A DNA stretch of 64,000 bases from Brevibacterium marinum (GTDB lineage Bacteria > Actinomycetota > Actinomycetes > Actinomycetales > Brevibacteriaceae). Under the pieces are notes generated by a model. It ran no database searches, was not told the origin of the DNA, and saw nothing but the letters and a program-made list of their open reading frames with translations. The stretch is from contig NZ_JAATJN010000001.1 in assembly GCF_011927955.1 (NCBI RefSeq), positions 2,914,001 to 2,978,000 on the forward strand, given 5' to 3'. Shown here in pieces: positions 27,550-35,642 of this stretch (within the stretch, counting starts at the first letter, position 1; each line of letters starts with the position of its first letter). The position numbers and the translations under genes are program-made.

Positions 27550-28407
27550 GTGAATACCTTTGATCGCTACGGGGCCGATGTGCTGTCAGGGTCCTCCCCG
27601 TCCTCGCACCGCCCCAAGAAGTCCACGCCCGTCGAGCTGGGGCTGGGAATGGTCCTCGAGGACGCCATGAGCGGTTACGTCGGAGCCGTCGTCGGTGCCG
27701 AGAAGACCACTGCGGGGATCGTCGTCAACCTCGAGGACCGTGTGGGAAAGGTCCGTGCGTTCCCCCTCGGCCCCGGCTTCCTCCTCGAGGGGAAGCCGGT
27801 CGATCTCAGGCTGCCGGCGAAGAAGAAGTCCGCTCCCGGTCGTACCGCTTCTGGCTCACGCGCGGTCGCGGGGGCGCGGGCACGGGTGGCCCGCGGGTCT
27901 CGCATCTGGGTCGAGGGCAAACATGATGCGGAGCTGGTCGAGAAGATCTGGGGCGACGATCTGCGGATCGAAGGCGTCGTCGTCGAGCCCCTGGGAGGTC
28001 TGGATGACGTCGCTGACAAGCTCGCCGCGTTCGGTCCGGACAAGGACCACCGTGTGGGGGTGCTCGCCGACCACCTCGTATCGGGGACCAAGGAGTCCAA
28101 GATCGCAGAGGCGGTGCGCGCCGATCCTCGCTACCGCGACGTCGTCCACATCATCGGTCACCCCTATGTCGACATCTGGCAGGCGGTCAAACCCCATGTC
28201 GTCGGCATCAGACAGTGGCCGAACGTCCCCCGCGGAGAGGACTGGAAGACCGGCATCTTGGCTCGCATCGGCTGGCCGCACGCCGATCACAGGGACGTCG
28301 CACGAGGCTGGGTGCGCATACTGGGCAAGGTCAGCACCATCGCCGACGTCGAACCCACGCTCTCGGGTCGAGTCGAAGAGCTCATCGACTTCGTCACCGT
28401 CGGCTGA
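27550..28407 (+). CDS. DUF3097 family protein
   Basis: 285 aa from the GTG at 27550 (NTFDRYGADVL); a TTG at 27544 would add two residues. The conserved central block GSRIWVEGKHDAELVEKIWG and the following VEPLGGLDD resemble a Toprim-like fold (acidic EG at a strand end; D in VGVLADHL). HPYVDIWQAVKP and VPRGEDWKTGI are typical of DUF3097. Function is unknown; the Toprim resemblance hints at nucleic-acid processing but is inference. The family is essentially actinobacterial. It is divergent from hrcA. Confidence 0.87.
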   Translation: MNTFDRYGADVLSGSSPSSHRPKKSTPVELGLGMVLEDAMSGYVGAVVGAEKTTAGIVVNLEDRVGKVRAFPLGPGFLLEGKPVDLRLPAKKKSAPGRTASGSRAVAGARARVARGSRIWVEGKHDAELVEKIWGDDLRIEGVVVEPLGGLDDVADKLAAFGPDKDHRVGVLADHLVSGTKESKIAEAVRADPRYRDVVHIIGHPYVDIWQAVKPHVVGIRQWPNVPRGEDWKTGILARIGWPHADHRDVARGWVRILGKVSTIADVEPTLSGRVEELIDFVTVG

Positions 28408-28539
28408 ACCGGACCCGGCCGAATCGGACCCGGCCGAATCGGGCCGCCGACTCGGAGATCCACAGTGCGGGTCAGAGGATGTGATCGATCTGGTACAGCC
28501 TTGGGGGATTTCCCCAGTTCGGCGCACCGGCATTTCCGA

Positions 28540-28545
28540 TAGTGT
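28540..28545 (+). promoter_or_regulatory. Possible -10 box (TAGTGT) for the DUF4870 gene
   Basis: TAGTGT lies about 30 bases before the ATG at 28575, which has its own GAAAGGAT ribosome binding site. No clear -35 is seen. Confidence 0.35.
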
Positions 28546-28574
28546 GAATGGCCAGAAGCTCTGAAAGGATCCGC

Positions 28575-29294
28575 ATGTCTGACAACCCCCAGCAGCCGGC
28601 CTACGGCTCCAACCAGTCTCGGCCGATGCCGCCGAACTACTCCCAGGCCTCCGGGCCCCAGCAGCCGTACAGCCAGCAGCCGTACAGCCAGCAGAACTAC
28701 GGATCGCAGCAGTACGGCCAGCAGCCGGGCTATGGTTCGCAGCAGTATGGGCAGCAGGGGTATGGTTCACAGCAGCCTCCGGGCAACGTCTATCAGCCGG
28801 GCTACGGATCCCAGCAGCAGTACGCGGGCCCCCATTCCTATGGCTACGGAGCTCCGCAGGGGTGGAATCCGGCGATGTTCCATTCTCAGGCCCTGCCGGA
28901 CAGTGCCTTCGGGCCGGGTTCCGGACAGTTCTGGCAGGCCAGCGAGTCCGAGAGGACGACGGCGCTGTGGACGCACATCGGAACCATCTTCGTGTGGTTC
29001 CTGCCGATCATCATGTTCCTCGTGAAGAAGGACGAGTCGCCCTTCGTCCGAGAGCACAGCCGACAGGGCCTCAATGCGATGATCACGAACTGCATCGCCA
29101 CCTTCGCGGCCGTCATCGTGTTCATGGTGATCGGCATCGTCCTGGCCGTTGTCACCTTCGGCCTCGGCTTCTTCGTCTACTTCCTCGCGTTCTGCGTACC
29201 GCTGGTCTACACGGTGCTCTACATCATCGCCGCTGTCGCAGCGAACAAGGGTGAGGGCTACACCTTCCCCCTCGTGTTCGACTTCGTGAAGTGA
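28575..29294 (+). CDS. DUF4870 membrane protein with Tyr/Gln/Gly-rich N-terminus
   Basis: 239 aa from the ATG at 28575, with AAAGGAT 6 nt upstream. Residues about 1-90 are low complexity (units such as QQYGQQ, GYGSQQ, SQQPYSQQ). The C-terminal DUF4870/Tic20-like domain begins ALWTHIGTIFVWFLPIIMFL and includes FVREHSRQGLNAMI and two more membrane helices. The helix-KKDESPFVREH-helix pattern is diagnostic of the family, whose function is unknown. Its disordered tail resembles that of the membrane protein at 16830-18179, although the membrane domains differ. Confidence 0.85.
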   Translation: MSDNPQQPAYGSNQSRPMPPNYSQASGPQQPYSQQPYSQQNYGSQQYGQQPGYGSQQYGQQGYGSQQPPGNVYQPGYGSQQQYAGPHSYGYGAPQGWNPAMFHSQALPDSAFGPGSGQFWQASESERTTALWTHIGTIFVWFLPIIMFLVKKDESPFVREHSRQGLNAMITNCIATFAAVIVFMVIGIVLAVVTFGLGFFVYFLAFCVPLVYTVLYIIAAVAANKGEGYTFPLVFDFVK

Positions 29295-29331
29295 TCGAAC
29301 TTCGCAGATAATCAGGTCGAACGCCACCACG

Positions 29332-29371
29332 GAGAAGCCGCTGTCATCGCATTCGATGACAGCGGCTTCTC
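29332..29371. terminator. 18-bp perfect hairpin between convergent genes
   Basis: Arms at 29332-29349 and 29354-29371 pair perfectly around a 4-nt loop. It sits 37 bases after the DUF4870 stop and 70 bases before the hemW stop, so it can serve both. Confidence 0.75.
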
Positions 29372-29441
29372 TGCGTTCGGCTCAGTGCACTCTATCTCGG
29401 TTCAGCGCACTCAATCTCGGCCCAGTGCACGGAGTCTCGGC

Positions 29442-30674
29442 TCAGGCCACGTAGTCGGTGAGGATGCGGACCATGTAGTCGGCCAGCAGGCGACCCTGCA
29501 GAGTGGGCTCGAACCGACCTTCGTCGACGGCGTCCCCGTCGAGGAGCCCCTGCTTGACGAACCCTCTGATCGCCGATTCGCTGCCCGGGGCCAGCGAATC
29601 GAGCGGCAGCTCCGAATCGATCCGCGCCGCAAGCATGATCCTCTCGATCTCCTGGGTCGTCTCGTCCAGCACCTCGCGTCCGATGGTCGGGGAATCACCG
29701 GCGAGCAGGCGCTCCGACCAGGCGCGGGGGTGCTTGGCGTTCCAGAACCTCACTCCCCCGATGTGGGAGTGGGCACCGGGGCCGAAGCCCCACCAGTCGG
29801 CGTCCAGCCAGTAGGCCATGTTGTGATCGCAGCGGGTTTCGACCGAGGTCGACCAGTTACTCACCTCGTACCAGTGCAGACCGGCCGCTTCCATGGCGGT
29901 ATCGGCGATCTCGTATTTGTCGGCGAGGTCGTCTTCGTCGGGCATCGGCAGCTCACCGCGGCGGACCATGGCACCCATCTTCGTCCCGGGCTCGATGATG
30001 AGCGAGTATGCCGAAATGTGGTCGACGTCGTTGCTCAGCGCCACCTCGAGTGACCGACGCCAATCGTCGATGGATTCCCCCGGAGTGCCGTAGATGAGGT
30101 CGAGGCTGAGTTCGAGACCGGCCTCCTTGATCCACTTGGCAACATCGGGGATCTTCTCCGGATCGTGTGTGCGGTCCAGGGTCGCGAGCACGTGGGGCAC
30201 GGCCGACTGCATGCCCAGAGAGATTCGGGTGAACCCGGCGGCTGCCAAGGTCGCGATGTAGGTGGGATCGAGGGTGTCCGGGTTCGCCTCAGTCGTGACT
30301 TCGACGTCGGGGGCGAGCCGGTAGCGGTCCCGGATGTCGTCCATCACCCCGGCCAGCACCTCGGCGGACAGCAAGGTGGGTGTGCCCCCGCCGAAGAAGA
30401 TCGTCGAGACCTCACGTTTGCCCGCCCCTACCTCGGCGAGGACGCGAATCGAGAGGTCGAGCTCTCTGGCCAGATTGCTGCGGTAGTCATCACGGGAGGC
30501 ACCTGGACCCAGGTCCTCTGCCGTGTAGGTGTTGAAGTCGCAGTAGCCGCATCGAACCCGGCAGTACGGGACGTGGATGTAGAGGCTCAGCCCGCGAGAG
30601 GCCGCCCCGCTGCCGGCCGAGGTCGGCAGCGAACCGTCGAGCGGTGGAGTCTCACCAGTCGGTTGTGCCGGCAC
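29442..30674 (-). CDS. hemW: Radical SAM haem chaperone HemW (HemN-like)
   Basis: 410 aa. The radical SAM cluster motif is CRVRCGYCDF (CxxxCxxCxF), followed by FFGGGTPTLL and the SAM-binding EANPDT. The HemW C-terminal segment GFGPGAHSHI is present. The motif lacks the extra cysteine of true HemN, so haem insertion rather than coproporphyrinogen oxidation is the better call. It directly abuts lepA: the lepA stop ends at the base before its ATG. Confidence 0.93.
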   Translation of the reverse strand: MPAQPTGETPPLDGSLPTSAGSGAASRGLSLYIHVPYCRVRCGYCDFNTYTAEDLGPGASRDDYRSNLARELDLSIRVLAEVGAGKREVSTIFFGGGTPTLLSAEVLAGVMDDIRDRYRLAPDVEVTTEANPDTLDPTYIATLAAAGFTRISLGMQSAVPHVLATLDRTHDPEKIPDVAKWIKEAGLELSLDLIYGTPGESIDDWRRSLEVALSNDVDHISAYSLIIEPGTKMGAMVRRGELPMPDEDDLADKYEIADTAMEAAGLHWYEVSNWSTSVETRCDHNMAYWLDADWWGFGPGAHSHIGGVRFWNAKHPRAWSERLLAGDSPTIGREVLDETTQEIERIMLAARIDSELPLDSLAPGSESAIRGFVKQGLLDGDAVDEGRFEPTLQGRLLADYMVRILTDYVA

Positions 30675-32546
30675 TTACTTCTTGGGCTCCTTCTTGGTGT
30701 CAGGCTCCTCGGACGAGAGTGCGGTGATGAACGCCTCCTGCGGAATTTCGACATTGCCGACCGTCTTCATCCGCTTCTTGCCTTCCTTCTGCTTCTCGAG
30801 CAGTTTCCTCTTGCGGCTAATGTCGCCGCCGTAGCACTTGCTCAGCACGTCCTTGCGGATGGCGCGGATGGTCTCCCGAGCGATGATGCGCGAGCCGATG
30901 GCGGCCTGGATCGGCACCTCGAACTGCTGGCGCGGAATCAGCTTGCGCAGCTTGCCGGCCATGAGCACACCGTAGGAGTAGGCGTTGTCGCGGTGGACGA
31001 TCGCGGAGAAGGCGTCGACCTGGTCGCCGTGGAGCAGGATGTCGACCTTGACCAGGTCCGCTGCGTCCTCGCCGTCCTCCGAGTAGTCGAGGGTCGCGTA
31101 CCCTTTGGTCTTCGACTTCAGCTGATCGAAGAAGTCGAAGACGATTTCGGCCAGGGGCAGACGGTAGCGGATCTCGACCCGGTCCGAGGACAGATAGTCC
31201 ATGCCCTCGAGGTTGCCGCGACGAGCCTGGCACAGTTCCATCACGGCACCGATGTAGTCGCTCGGGGTGAGGATCGTGGCGCGGACCATGGGCTCTCTGA
31301 CCTCTTTGATCTTCCCGGTCGGATACTCGCTGGGGTTCGTGACCTCCAACTCCGATCCGTCCTCCATGGTGACGTCGTAGATCACGCTGGGCGCGGTGGA
31401 AATGAGATCGAGGTCGTATTCGCGCTCGAGACGATCCCGCAGGACCTCGAGGTGGAGGAGCCCGAGGAACCCGCAGCGGAAGCCGAAGCCCAACGCGGTC
31501 GAGGTCTCCGGCTCATAGGCCAAGGACGCGTCGTTGAGCTTGATCTTGTCGAGCGCGTCACGCAGTACGGGGTAGTCGGATCCGTCGATCGGGAACAGGC
31601 CGGAGTACACCATGGGTTTGGGCTCTTGGTAGCCTTCGAGCGGCTTTTCGGCCGGAGCGGAGGCCAAGGTGACGGTATCGCCGACCTTGGACAGGCGGAC
31701 GTCCTTGACGCCGGTGATGAGGTATCCGACCTCGCCGACGCCGAGCCCCTTCGTGGCGCGCGGTTCCGGGGAGGAGACTCCGATCTCGAGGAGCTCGTGC
31801 GAGCTTCCCGTCGACATCATCGTCAGCTTCTCACGGGGATGCAGCGCACCGTCGACGAGGCGAACATAAGTCACGACTCCCCTGTACGTGTCGTACACGG
31901 AGTCGAAGATCATGGCTCGAGGCGGGGCCTCGGCATCGCCGAGCGGTGGGGGAATGTCCGAGACGATGCGGTCGAGGACCTCTTCGACTCCTTCGCCGGT
32001 CTTGCCCGACACGAGCAGGCAGTCCTCGGGCTCGCAGCCGATGAGGTTGGCGAGCTCCTCCGCATACTTGTCGGGCTGCGCGGCCGGCAGGTCGATCTTG
32101 TTGAGAACGGGGATGATCGCCAGATCGTTCTCCATGGCCAGATAGAGGTTGGCCAGAGTCTGGGCTTCGATGCCCTGTGCGGCGTCGACGAGGAGCAGCG
32201 CACCTTCGCAGGCTGCCAGCGATCGGGAGACTTCGTAGCTGAAGTCGACGTGACCGGGGGTGTCGATCATGTTGAGCGCGTAGGGGGCGGCTTCGTTCTC
32301 CCACGACATGCGCACGGCCTGGGACTTGATCGTGATTCCGCGTTCGCGTTCGATGTCCATCCGGTCGAGGTACTGAGCTCGCATATCGCGTGGCTGGACG
32401 GCCCCGGTGACCTGGAGCATCCTGTCGGCCAGGGTCGACTTGCCGTGATCGATATGTGCGATGATGCAGAAATTTCGGATCAACTCGGGTGATGTTGCGG
32501 ACGGAGAAATCCGTTCGAGTGCTTGCGGCTTCACCTGAGGTGACAT
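30675..32546 (-). CDS. lepA: Elongation factor 4 (LepA)
   Basis: 623 aa from the ATG at 32546 ([10 protein letters not shown]), preceded by GGAAGG at 8 nt; an in-frame ATG at 32588 lacks a site. The GTPase motifs are [12 protein letters not shown] (G1), RGITIKSQ (switch I), DTPGHVD (G3) and NKID (G4). The LepA-specific C-terminal domain holds [20 protein letters not shown]. It promotes back-translocation or ribosome biogenesis in stress. Confidence 0.97.
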   Translation of the reverse strand: MSPQVKPQALERISPSATSPELIRNFCIIAHIDHGKSTLADRMLQVTGAVQPRDMRAQYLDRMDIERERGITIKSQAVRMSWENEAAPYALNMIDTPGHVDFSYEVSRSLAACEGALLLVDAAQGIEAQTLANLYLAMENDLAIIPVLNKIDLPAAQPDKYAEELANLIGCEPEDCLLVSGKTGEGVEEVLDRIVSDIPPPLGDAEAPPRAMIFDSVYDTYRGVVTYVRLVDGALHPREKLTMMSTGSSHELLEIGVSSPEPRATKGLGVGEVGYLITGVKDVRLSKVGDTVTLASAPAEKPLEGYQEPKPMVYSGLFPIDGSDYPVLRDALDKIKLNDASLAYEPETSTALGFGFRCGFLGLLHLEVLRDRLEREYDLDLISTAPSVIYDVTMEDGSELEVTNPSEYPTGKIKEVREPMVRATILTPSDYIGAVMELCQARRGNLEGMDYLSSDRVEIRYRLPLAEIVFDFFDQLKSKTKGYATLDYSEDGEDAADLVKVDILLHGDQVDAFSAIVHRDNAYSYGVLMAGKLRKLIPRQQFEVPIQAAIGSRIIARETIRAIRKDVLSKCYGGDISRKRKLLEKQKEGKKRMKTVGNVEIPQEAFITALSSEEPDTKKEPKK

Positions 32547-32741
32547 GAACGCCCTTCCTTCGACAGACCAGAATCTCCATTGTTCCATGGGTTGCGCACC
32601 TTATTGGAATCCTCGATGAGCACGTGGACGCGTCCGCCGCTCTCCCGGTACATCTTTGTCCACCGCCGTGTCACTGTCCCCTGTGCCTGAGAATCCGGTC
32701 ACCGGTGGCCCATCTCCTCTGTGATCGGTCACGATGGGGCT

Positions 32742-33509
32742 ATGAGGGAATTCTCGATCATGAGCTTCAATCTCAGGTATCCGGCGATGGACGGGCATCC
32801 CGTGGCCACACGTCTGCCCATCGCCGGCGAGCTCATCACCGAAGCTCATCCCCATATCATCGGCACCCAGGAGGGAGAGCTCGACCAGCTGGAGGCACTC
32901 ATCGGGCTGCTTCCCGAGGAATACGTCTGGCTGGGCGAGGGACATGCCGGCGGCAATGCGGGGGAATTCACCGCGGTGTTCTATGACTCGTCCCGCTTCG
33001 ACGTCGACGCGGTCGACATCAGTTGGCTCTCGGAGCGGCCGGAGACGGTGGCCTCGGAGTCGTGGGGAGTCTCCCATGCCCGAACGCTGACGGTCGTCGA
33101 TTTCCGCGACCTGGACACCGGGTCCGGGCTGCGGCTGCTCAACACCCACCTCGATCACAGATCCGAACGTGCTCGCCTCCAGTCGGCCAAGATCATGGCC
33201 GACCACCTCGCCGAGGCGCACGGCCCGGCGGTGGTCACCGGCGACTTCAATGTCGCCACGGGTTCACCCGTCTACGACTATTTCTGCACCGAGCTCGGCC
33301 TCACCGACACCGCCGCTGCCGTCCCGGGCGAGGACATCGGCACGTTCCACCGGTACAGGGGTCCGCAGGCAGGAGACCCGCGGATCGACTGGATCCTGAC
33401 GACGCCGAGGCTGCGCACCGTATCCACACGGATCAACACGTTCTGCGTCCGAGGCGAGTATCCCTCCGATCACTTCCCGGTGGAGGCTGTTCTGCGCCGC
33501 GTCGATTAG
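32742..33509 (+). CDS. Endonuclease/exonuclease/phosphatase family hydrolase
   Basis: 255 aa from the ATG at 32742 (MREFSIMSFNLRY). The EEP metal-dependent fold is complete: MSFNLRY, HIIGTQEGELDQL (catalytic Glu), LLNTHLDHRSERAR, TGDFNVATG, RIDWILTT and SDHFPVEAVL. Close relatives act on phosphodiesters or sugar phosphates; the substrate is not predictable. No signal peptide is visible, so it should be cytosolic. It is divergent from lepA and 11 bases upstream of the PemK-like gene. Confidence 0.88.
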   Translation: MREFSIMSFNLRYPAMDGHPVATRLPIAGELITEAHPHIIGTQEGELDQLEALIGLLPEEYVWLGEGHAGGNAGEFTAVFYDSSRFDVDAVDISWLSERPETVASESWGVSHARTLTVVDFRDLDTGSGLRLLNTHLDHRSERARLQSAKIMADHLAEAHGPAVVTGDFNVATGSPVYDYFCTELGLTDTAAAVPGEDIGTFHRYRGPQAGDPRIDWILTTPRLRTVSTRINTFCVRGEYPSDHFPVEAVLRRVD

Positions 33510-33512
33510 GAT
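33507..33512 (+). promoter_or_regulatory. Likely -10 box (TAGGAT) for a leaderless transcript
   Basis: TAGGAT overlaps the stop of the preceding hydrolase gene and ends 8 nt before the ATG at 33521, which has no Shine-Dalgarno sequence. Confidence 0.45.
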
Positions 33513-33520
33513 TGGCGGAC

Positions 33521-34102
33521 ATGAGTTGGAAATCATTGGTCACCCGTGTCGTCAAGGTCGGCCTCACCCAAGGGGTCAAATACTTCCGGGAATCGCAGGC
33601 GAAGAACAGATCGGGGTCCCGGGGTCAGGTGCCTCGTCCGAGCGCCCCTCCGCAAGGCGACGCGCGGGAGTCGGGGACCACCTCGGCGCAGAGAGGGAAC
33701 TATCCGGGTGACTACCGCGGTCAGGTCAAAGTCTCCTATGCGCCCGACCTCGACGGCGACGCCGACCCGGGCGAGGTCGTCTGGGGCTGGATCCCCTACG
33801 AGGAAGACCATTCGCGGGGCAAGGATCGGCCCTCACTCGTCGTCGGCAAGGACGGCCGTTGGGTGCTCGCACTCATGCTCACCAGCCAGGATCATATTCC
33901 GGGCGGGGTCGGCGAGGTGCGTGAGGATCGTCATGCCCGGTGGATGAATATCGGCAGCGGGGACTGGGACTCCCAAGGCAGACCCTCCGAGATCCGCCTC
34001 GATCGTGTGATCCGACTCGATCCGCAGTCCATCCGTCGCGAGGGGGCGGTCCTGCCCCGGGAGATCTTCGACCAGGTCGCGAGGAACGTCGACGCGAGCT
34101 GA
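33521..34102 (+). CDS. PemK/MazF-like family protein, no antitoxin partner
   Basis: 193 aa. A basic N-terminus (about 1-60; KYFRESQAKNRSG) precedes a PemK/MazF-type domain: VVWGWIPYEEDHSRGKDRPSL-like strand (residues split as VVWGWIPYEED and GKDRPSLVVG), VLALMLTSQDH, then IRLDRVIRLDPQSIRREGAVL. MazF enzymes cut single-stranded RNA, but many chromosomal relatives are uncharacterised. The usual small antitoxin gene is absent upstream and downstream. It lies between an EEP hydrolase gene and rpsT. The real frame begins at 33521; an overlapping longer frame reading is spurious. Confidence 0.75.
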   Translation: MSWKSLVTRVVKVGLTQGVKYFRESQAKNRSGSRGQVPRPSAPPQGDARESGTTSAQRGNYPGDYRGQVKVSYAPDLDGDADPGEVVWGWIPYEEDHSRGKDRPSLVVGKDGRWVLALMLTSQDHIPGGVGEVREDRHARWMNIGSGDWDSQGRPSEIRLDRVIRLDPQSIRREGAVLPREIFDQVARNVDAS

Positions 34103-34319
34103 GAGCTGAGCACCGGTCCTGCCCGGTCCGAGGATTTCTGCCTGGGCCCCGGAACCTGTATCGTTGACTCCTGTATCTTCATCGAGGCGTGTGTCTCGCC
34201 GAGGTCGGGTGAAGATGCCATCGGATTCGATGTCATCGATGTGTTTCCCCGCGGAGATGATTATGTCGATCAGATGTGCCCTCACGACCATGTTCCACTA
34301 ACACGGAAGAGTGTTGAAA

Positions 34320-34580
34320 TTGGCTAATATCAAGTCACAGATCAAGCGGATCGAAACCAACGAGAAGGCTCGCCGGCGCAACAAGGCTGTGCGGTCCGAA
34401 GTTCGGTCACACATCCGCGTCGTCCGCGAGAACATTGCTGCCGGCAACAAGGACGAGGCACAGCAGGCCTATGCTGTTGCCGCCCGTAAGCTCGACAAGG
34501 CTGTGTCGAAGGGTGTTCTGCACAAGAACAACGCTGCGAACCGCAAGTCGAGGATGTCCACGCAGATCAACGCTCTCTGA
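34320..34580 (+). CDS. rpsT: 30S ribosomal protein S20
   Basis: 86 aa from the TTG at 34320 (ANIKSQIKRIETNEKARRRN), the conserved S20 N-terminus; upstream in-frame GTG (34311) and TTG (34314) add only LK-type residues not found in S20. GGAAGAG lies 8-13 nt upstream of TTG. UUG initiation is also used by E. coli rpsT. S20 is a primary binder of 16S rRNA helix 44 and the 5' domain. The strong hairpin at 34604-34637 follows. Confidence 0.95.
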   Translation: MANIKSQIKRIETNEKARRRNKAVRSEVRSHIRVVRENIAAGNKDEAQQAYAVAARKLDKAVSKGVLHKNNAANRKSRMSTQINAL

Positions 34581-34603
34581 GACGATCACTGAGGCTGTAG
34601 CTT

Positions 34604-34637
34604 CGAGGGGCCCGATCCGTTTGGATCGGGCCCCTCG
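34604..34637. terminator. 15-bp perfect hairpin between rpsT and holA
   Basis: Arms at 34604-34618 and 34623-34637 pair perfectly around a GTTT loop. It lies 23 bases after rpsT and 12 bases before the holA stop, so it can terminate both. Confidence 0.8.
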
Positions 34638-34649
34638 TGCATTCACCGC

Positions 34650-35633
34650 TCACCGCTGACGAGCCAGACGGCAGACTTCCGAGACGAACCATTCGACGGC
34701 ATAGACCGGGTCGCGTCCCCCGCCTTTGACCGCCTCATCGGCTTCGGCCGCAGCGATCAGCGACTGACCCAGCGCGACTTCGTTCCAACGTCGGACCTCG
34801 CGCCTGGCACGATCGACCTGCCACGGAGCCATCTTCAGCTCCGCCGCGAGCTCACCGCTGCCCCCCGAGAAGCCCTGGACCTTAGCCATCGACCGCAGCT
34901 TCATCGCGACCGCCGCAACCAGCGGCACCGGATCGGAACCGGTCGAGAGCGCATGACGAAGCAGGCTCAGGGCGTTCTTCACGTCTCCCCCGACTGCGGC
35001 GTCTGCGACCTTGAAGCCCGTGGCCTCGACCCGGCCGCCGTAGTACTGGTCGACGATCTGAGCGGTGATGGTTCCCTGCGTGTCTTCGATGAGCTGTTCG
35101 ACACCGGCGTTGAGTTCGGACAGGTCCGAACCCAGAGCGGACATGAGTGCCGCCATCCCGGATTCGTCGATCTGCCTCTTCGCTGCTTTGAACCGTCCCT
35201 GGGCGAATTTCGCCCGGTCGCTCTCATTCTTCAGCGCCGCCGCATCGACGCGGGGGAATCCGGCGGTTTCAATCTTCTTGACCAGTTTCGCCCCGCGGTT
35301 GCCCCCGCCGTGCAGGAGCAGGACGACGGCATCGTCATTGGGCTCGTCGAGGTAGGCGAGCGCATCGGAGAGGAAGGCCTCCGAGCATTTCTCCACACTG
35401 TCGACGACGATGAGCTTCGAGGTCGAGAACAGGGACGGTGACGCGGCCATGGGCAGTTCTCCGCCCTGGTATCCGGCGGCGTCGAATTCGATCTCCTCGG
35501 GATCGTCCTTCCGTGCGGCGCTGATGATCCGATCCTTGGCCATGCGGATGAGCACCGGCTCGTTCCCGGAGATCATCACGACGGGCGCGGGCTTCGCGGA
35601 GCTCCACGGGATCAGGGTCTTCTTCACTGCCAT
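34650..35633 (-). CDS. holA: DNA polymerase III subunit delta
   Basis: 327 aa. HolA is the clamp-loader wrench that opens the sliding clamp. The AAA+-like N-terminal region (VMISGNEPVLIRMAKDRII), the central SKLIVVDSVEKCSEAFLSDAL and the helical collar domain (LSLLRHALSTGSDPVPLVAAV) match the family. It lacks a Walker A motif, as expected. The gene is 9 bases after comEC, a conserved pairing. Confidence 0.93.
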   Translation of the reverse strand: MAVKKTLIPWSSAKPAPVVMISGNEPVLIRMAKDRIISAARKDDPEEIEFDAAGYQGGELPMAASPSLFSTSKLIVVDSVEKCSEAFLSDALAYLDEPNDDAVVLLLHGGGNRGAKLVKKIETAGFPRVDAAALKNESDRAKFAQGRFKAAKRQIDESGMAALMSALGSDLSELNAGVEQLIEDTQGTITAQIVDQYYGGRVEATGFKVADAAVGGDVKNALSLLRHALSTGSDPVPLVAAVAMKLRSMAKVQGFSGGSGELAAELKMAPWQVDRARREVRRWNEVALGQSLIAAAEADEAVKGGGRDPVYAVEWFVSEVCRLARQR

Positions 35634-35642
35634 GGACCCAGC

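Noticed and set aside
30165..32492. 775-codon plus-strand open frame opposite lepA/hemW
   Set aside because: It is the antisense shadow of two clear genes; the protein is arginine- and valine-rich with no motif, as expected for high-GC codon-position bias.
33023..33520. Extension of the PemK-like frame upstream
   Set aside because: It overlaps the EEP hydrolase in another frame; real similarity begins at the ATG at 33521.
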